A DNA stretch of 5,604 nt from an uncultured beta proteobacterium (GTDB taxonomy: Bacteria; Pseudomonadota; Gammaproteobacteria; Burkholderiales; Burkholderiaceae_C). Within the stretch, counting starts at the first letter, position 1; each line of letters begins with the position of its first letter. The stretch spans positions 1 through 5,604 of the forward strand of contig CAJBVC010000047.1 in NCBI GenBank assembly GCA_903958915.1, given 5' to 3'. A program made the position numbers and the translations under genes. Under the pieces are notes generated by a model. The model made no database searches and was not told where the DNA came from. It was given only the letters and a program-made list of their open reading frames with translations. Positions 5,425 through 5,604 of this stretch are shown in pieces.

Positions 5425-5604
5425 TTAGGCTTGGGCTACCTTGCAAGCCTTCTTGATGGCCAGTGCCGCGTCACGCACCAGGTCGGATCCGGCGTAAATC
5501 AGGCCGGTATAGATTTGCACCACATCGGCTCCGCAGCGTATCTTCTCCACCGCGTCCGCTGCCGTCATGATGCCGCCCACGCCGATGATGGGGTAGCCAG
5601 CACC
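5425..5604 (-). CDS. pyrD: Dihydroorotate dehydrogenase, C-terminal end (cut by right edge)
   Basis: The last 59 residues and TAA stop (5427-5425) of a minus-strand gene that enters from the right edge. The visible part, starting [12 protein letters not shown] and continuing with [21 protein letters not shown] and DLVRDAA, is the C-terminal part of the TIM-barrel of dihydroorotate dehydrogenase. GVGG and the YTG turn are the family's FMN-phosphate-binding elements. The YTGLIY-type end fits class 2, the membrane-associated quinone-dependent enzyme that oxidises dihydroorotate to orotate in pyrimidine synthesis. The class cannot be settled without the N-terminal membrane-association helices, which are outside the window. 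The protein ends in a Lys-rich tail ([11 protein letters not shown]). nnr follows after 25 nt on the same strand with its own ribosome binding site, which points to one transcript. Confidence 0.92.
   Translation of the reverse strand, partial: GAGYPIIGVGGIMTAADAVEKIRCGADVVQIYTGLIYAGSDLVRDAALAIKKACKVAQA

Noticed and set aside
1..5604. CRISPR arrays, tRNA/rRNA genes, insertion sequences, toxin-antitoxin pairs, phage or defence genes
   Set aside because: None was found. No repeated spacer structure, no transposase or integrase motifs, and the spaces between genes are at most about 140 bp.

Overview
The window reads as ordinary chromosomal DNA from a GC-rich proteobacterium. Protein character (YcgR-type PilZ protein, class-2 PyrD, fused Nnr, short LhgO-like oxidase) and base composition suggest Burkholderiales, probably Comamonadaceae. 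That placement is inferred from general knowledge and was not checked by a search. No rRNA, tRNA, CRISPR array, insertion sequence, integrase or attachment site was seen. All genes look intact except the two cut by the window edges.

Layout from left to right: (1) 1-270, minus strand, the N-terminal part of a multi-pass membrane protein that runs off the left edge. (2) 271-407, a 137-bp non-coding stretch with three short perfect inverted repeats. (3) 408-1088, minus strand, a PilZ-domain c-di-GMP receptor of the flagellar-brake type. (4) 1171-2208, minus strand, a membrane-anchored alpha/beta hydrolase that starts with TTG. (5) 2209-2308, a divergent promoter region. (6) 2309-2821, plus strand, a small lipoprotein of unknown function. 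(7) 2836-3936, plus strand, an FAD-dependent oxidoreductase related to L-2-hydroxyglutarate oxidase, 14 nt after the lipoprotein and probably cotranscribed with it. (8) 3957-5399, minus strand, the bifunctional NAD(P)H-hydrate repair enzyme Nnr, convergent with the oxidoreductase. (9) 5425-5604, minus strand, the C-terminal end of dihydroorotate dehydrogenase PyrD, 25 nt upstream of nnr and probably in the same transcript.

The genes are mostly housekeeping or metabolite-repair functions rather than one pathway. Two encode damage-control or repair-type activities: Nnr restores hydrated NAD(P)H, and LhgO-type enzymes remove the side product L-2-hydroxyglutarate. They lie on opposite strands, so any link is only suggestive. 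PilZ and the hydrolase run in the same direction, and nothing in the sequence shows that they work together. I found no convincing new multi-gene system. The most open questions are the unknown lipoprotein, the substrate of the short LhgO-like enzyme, the overlapping divergent promoter candidates, and the inverted repeats upstream of the left-edge membrane protein.
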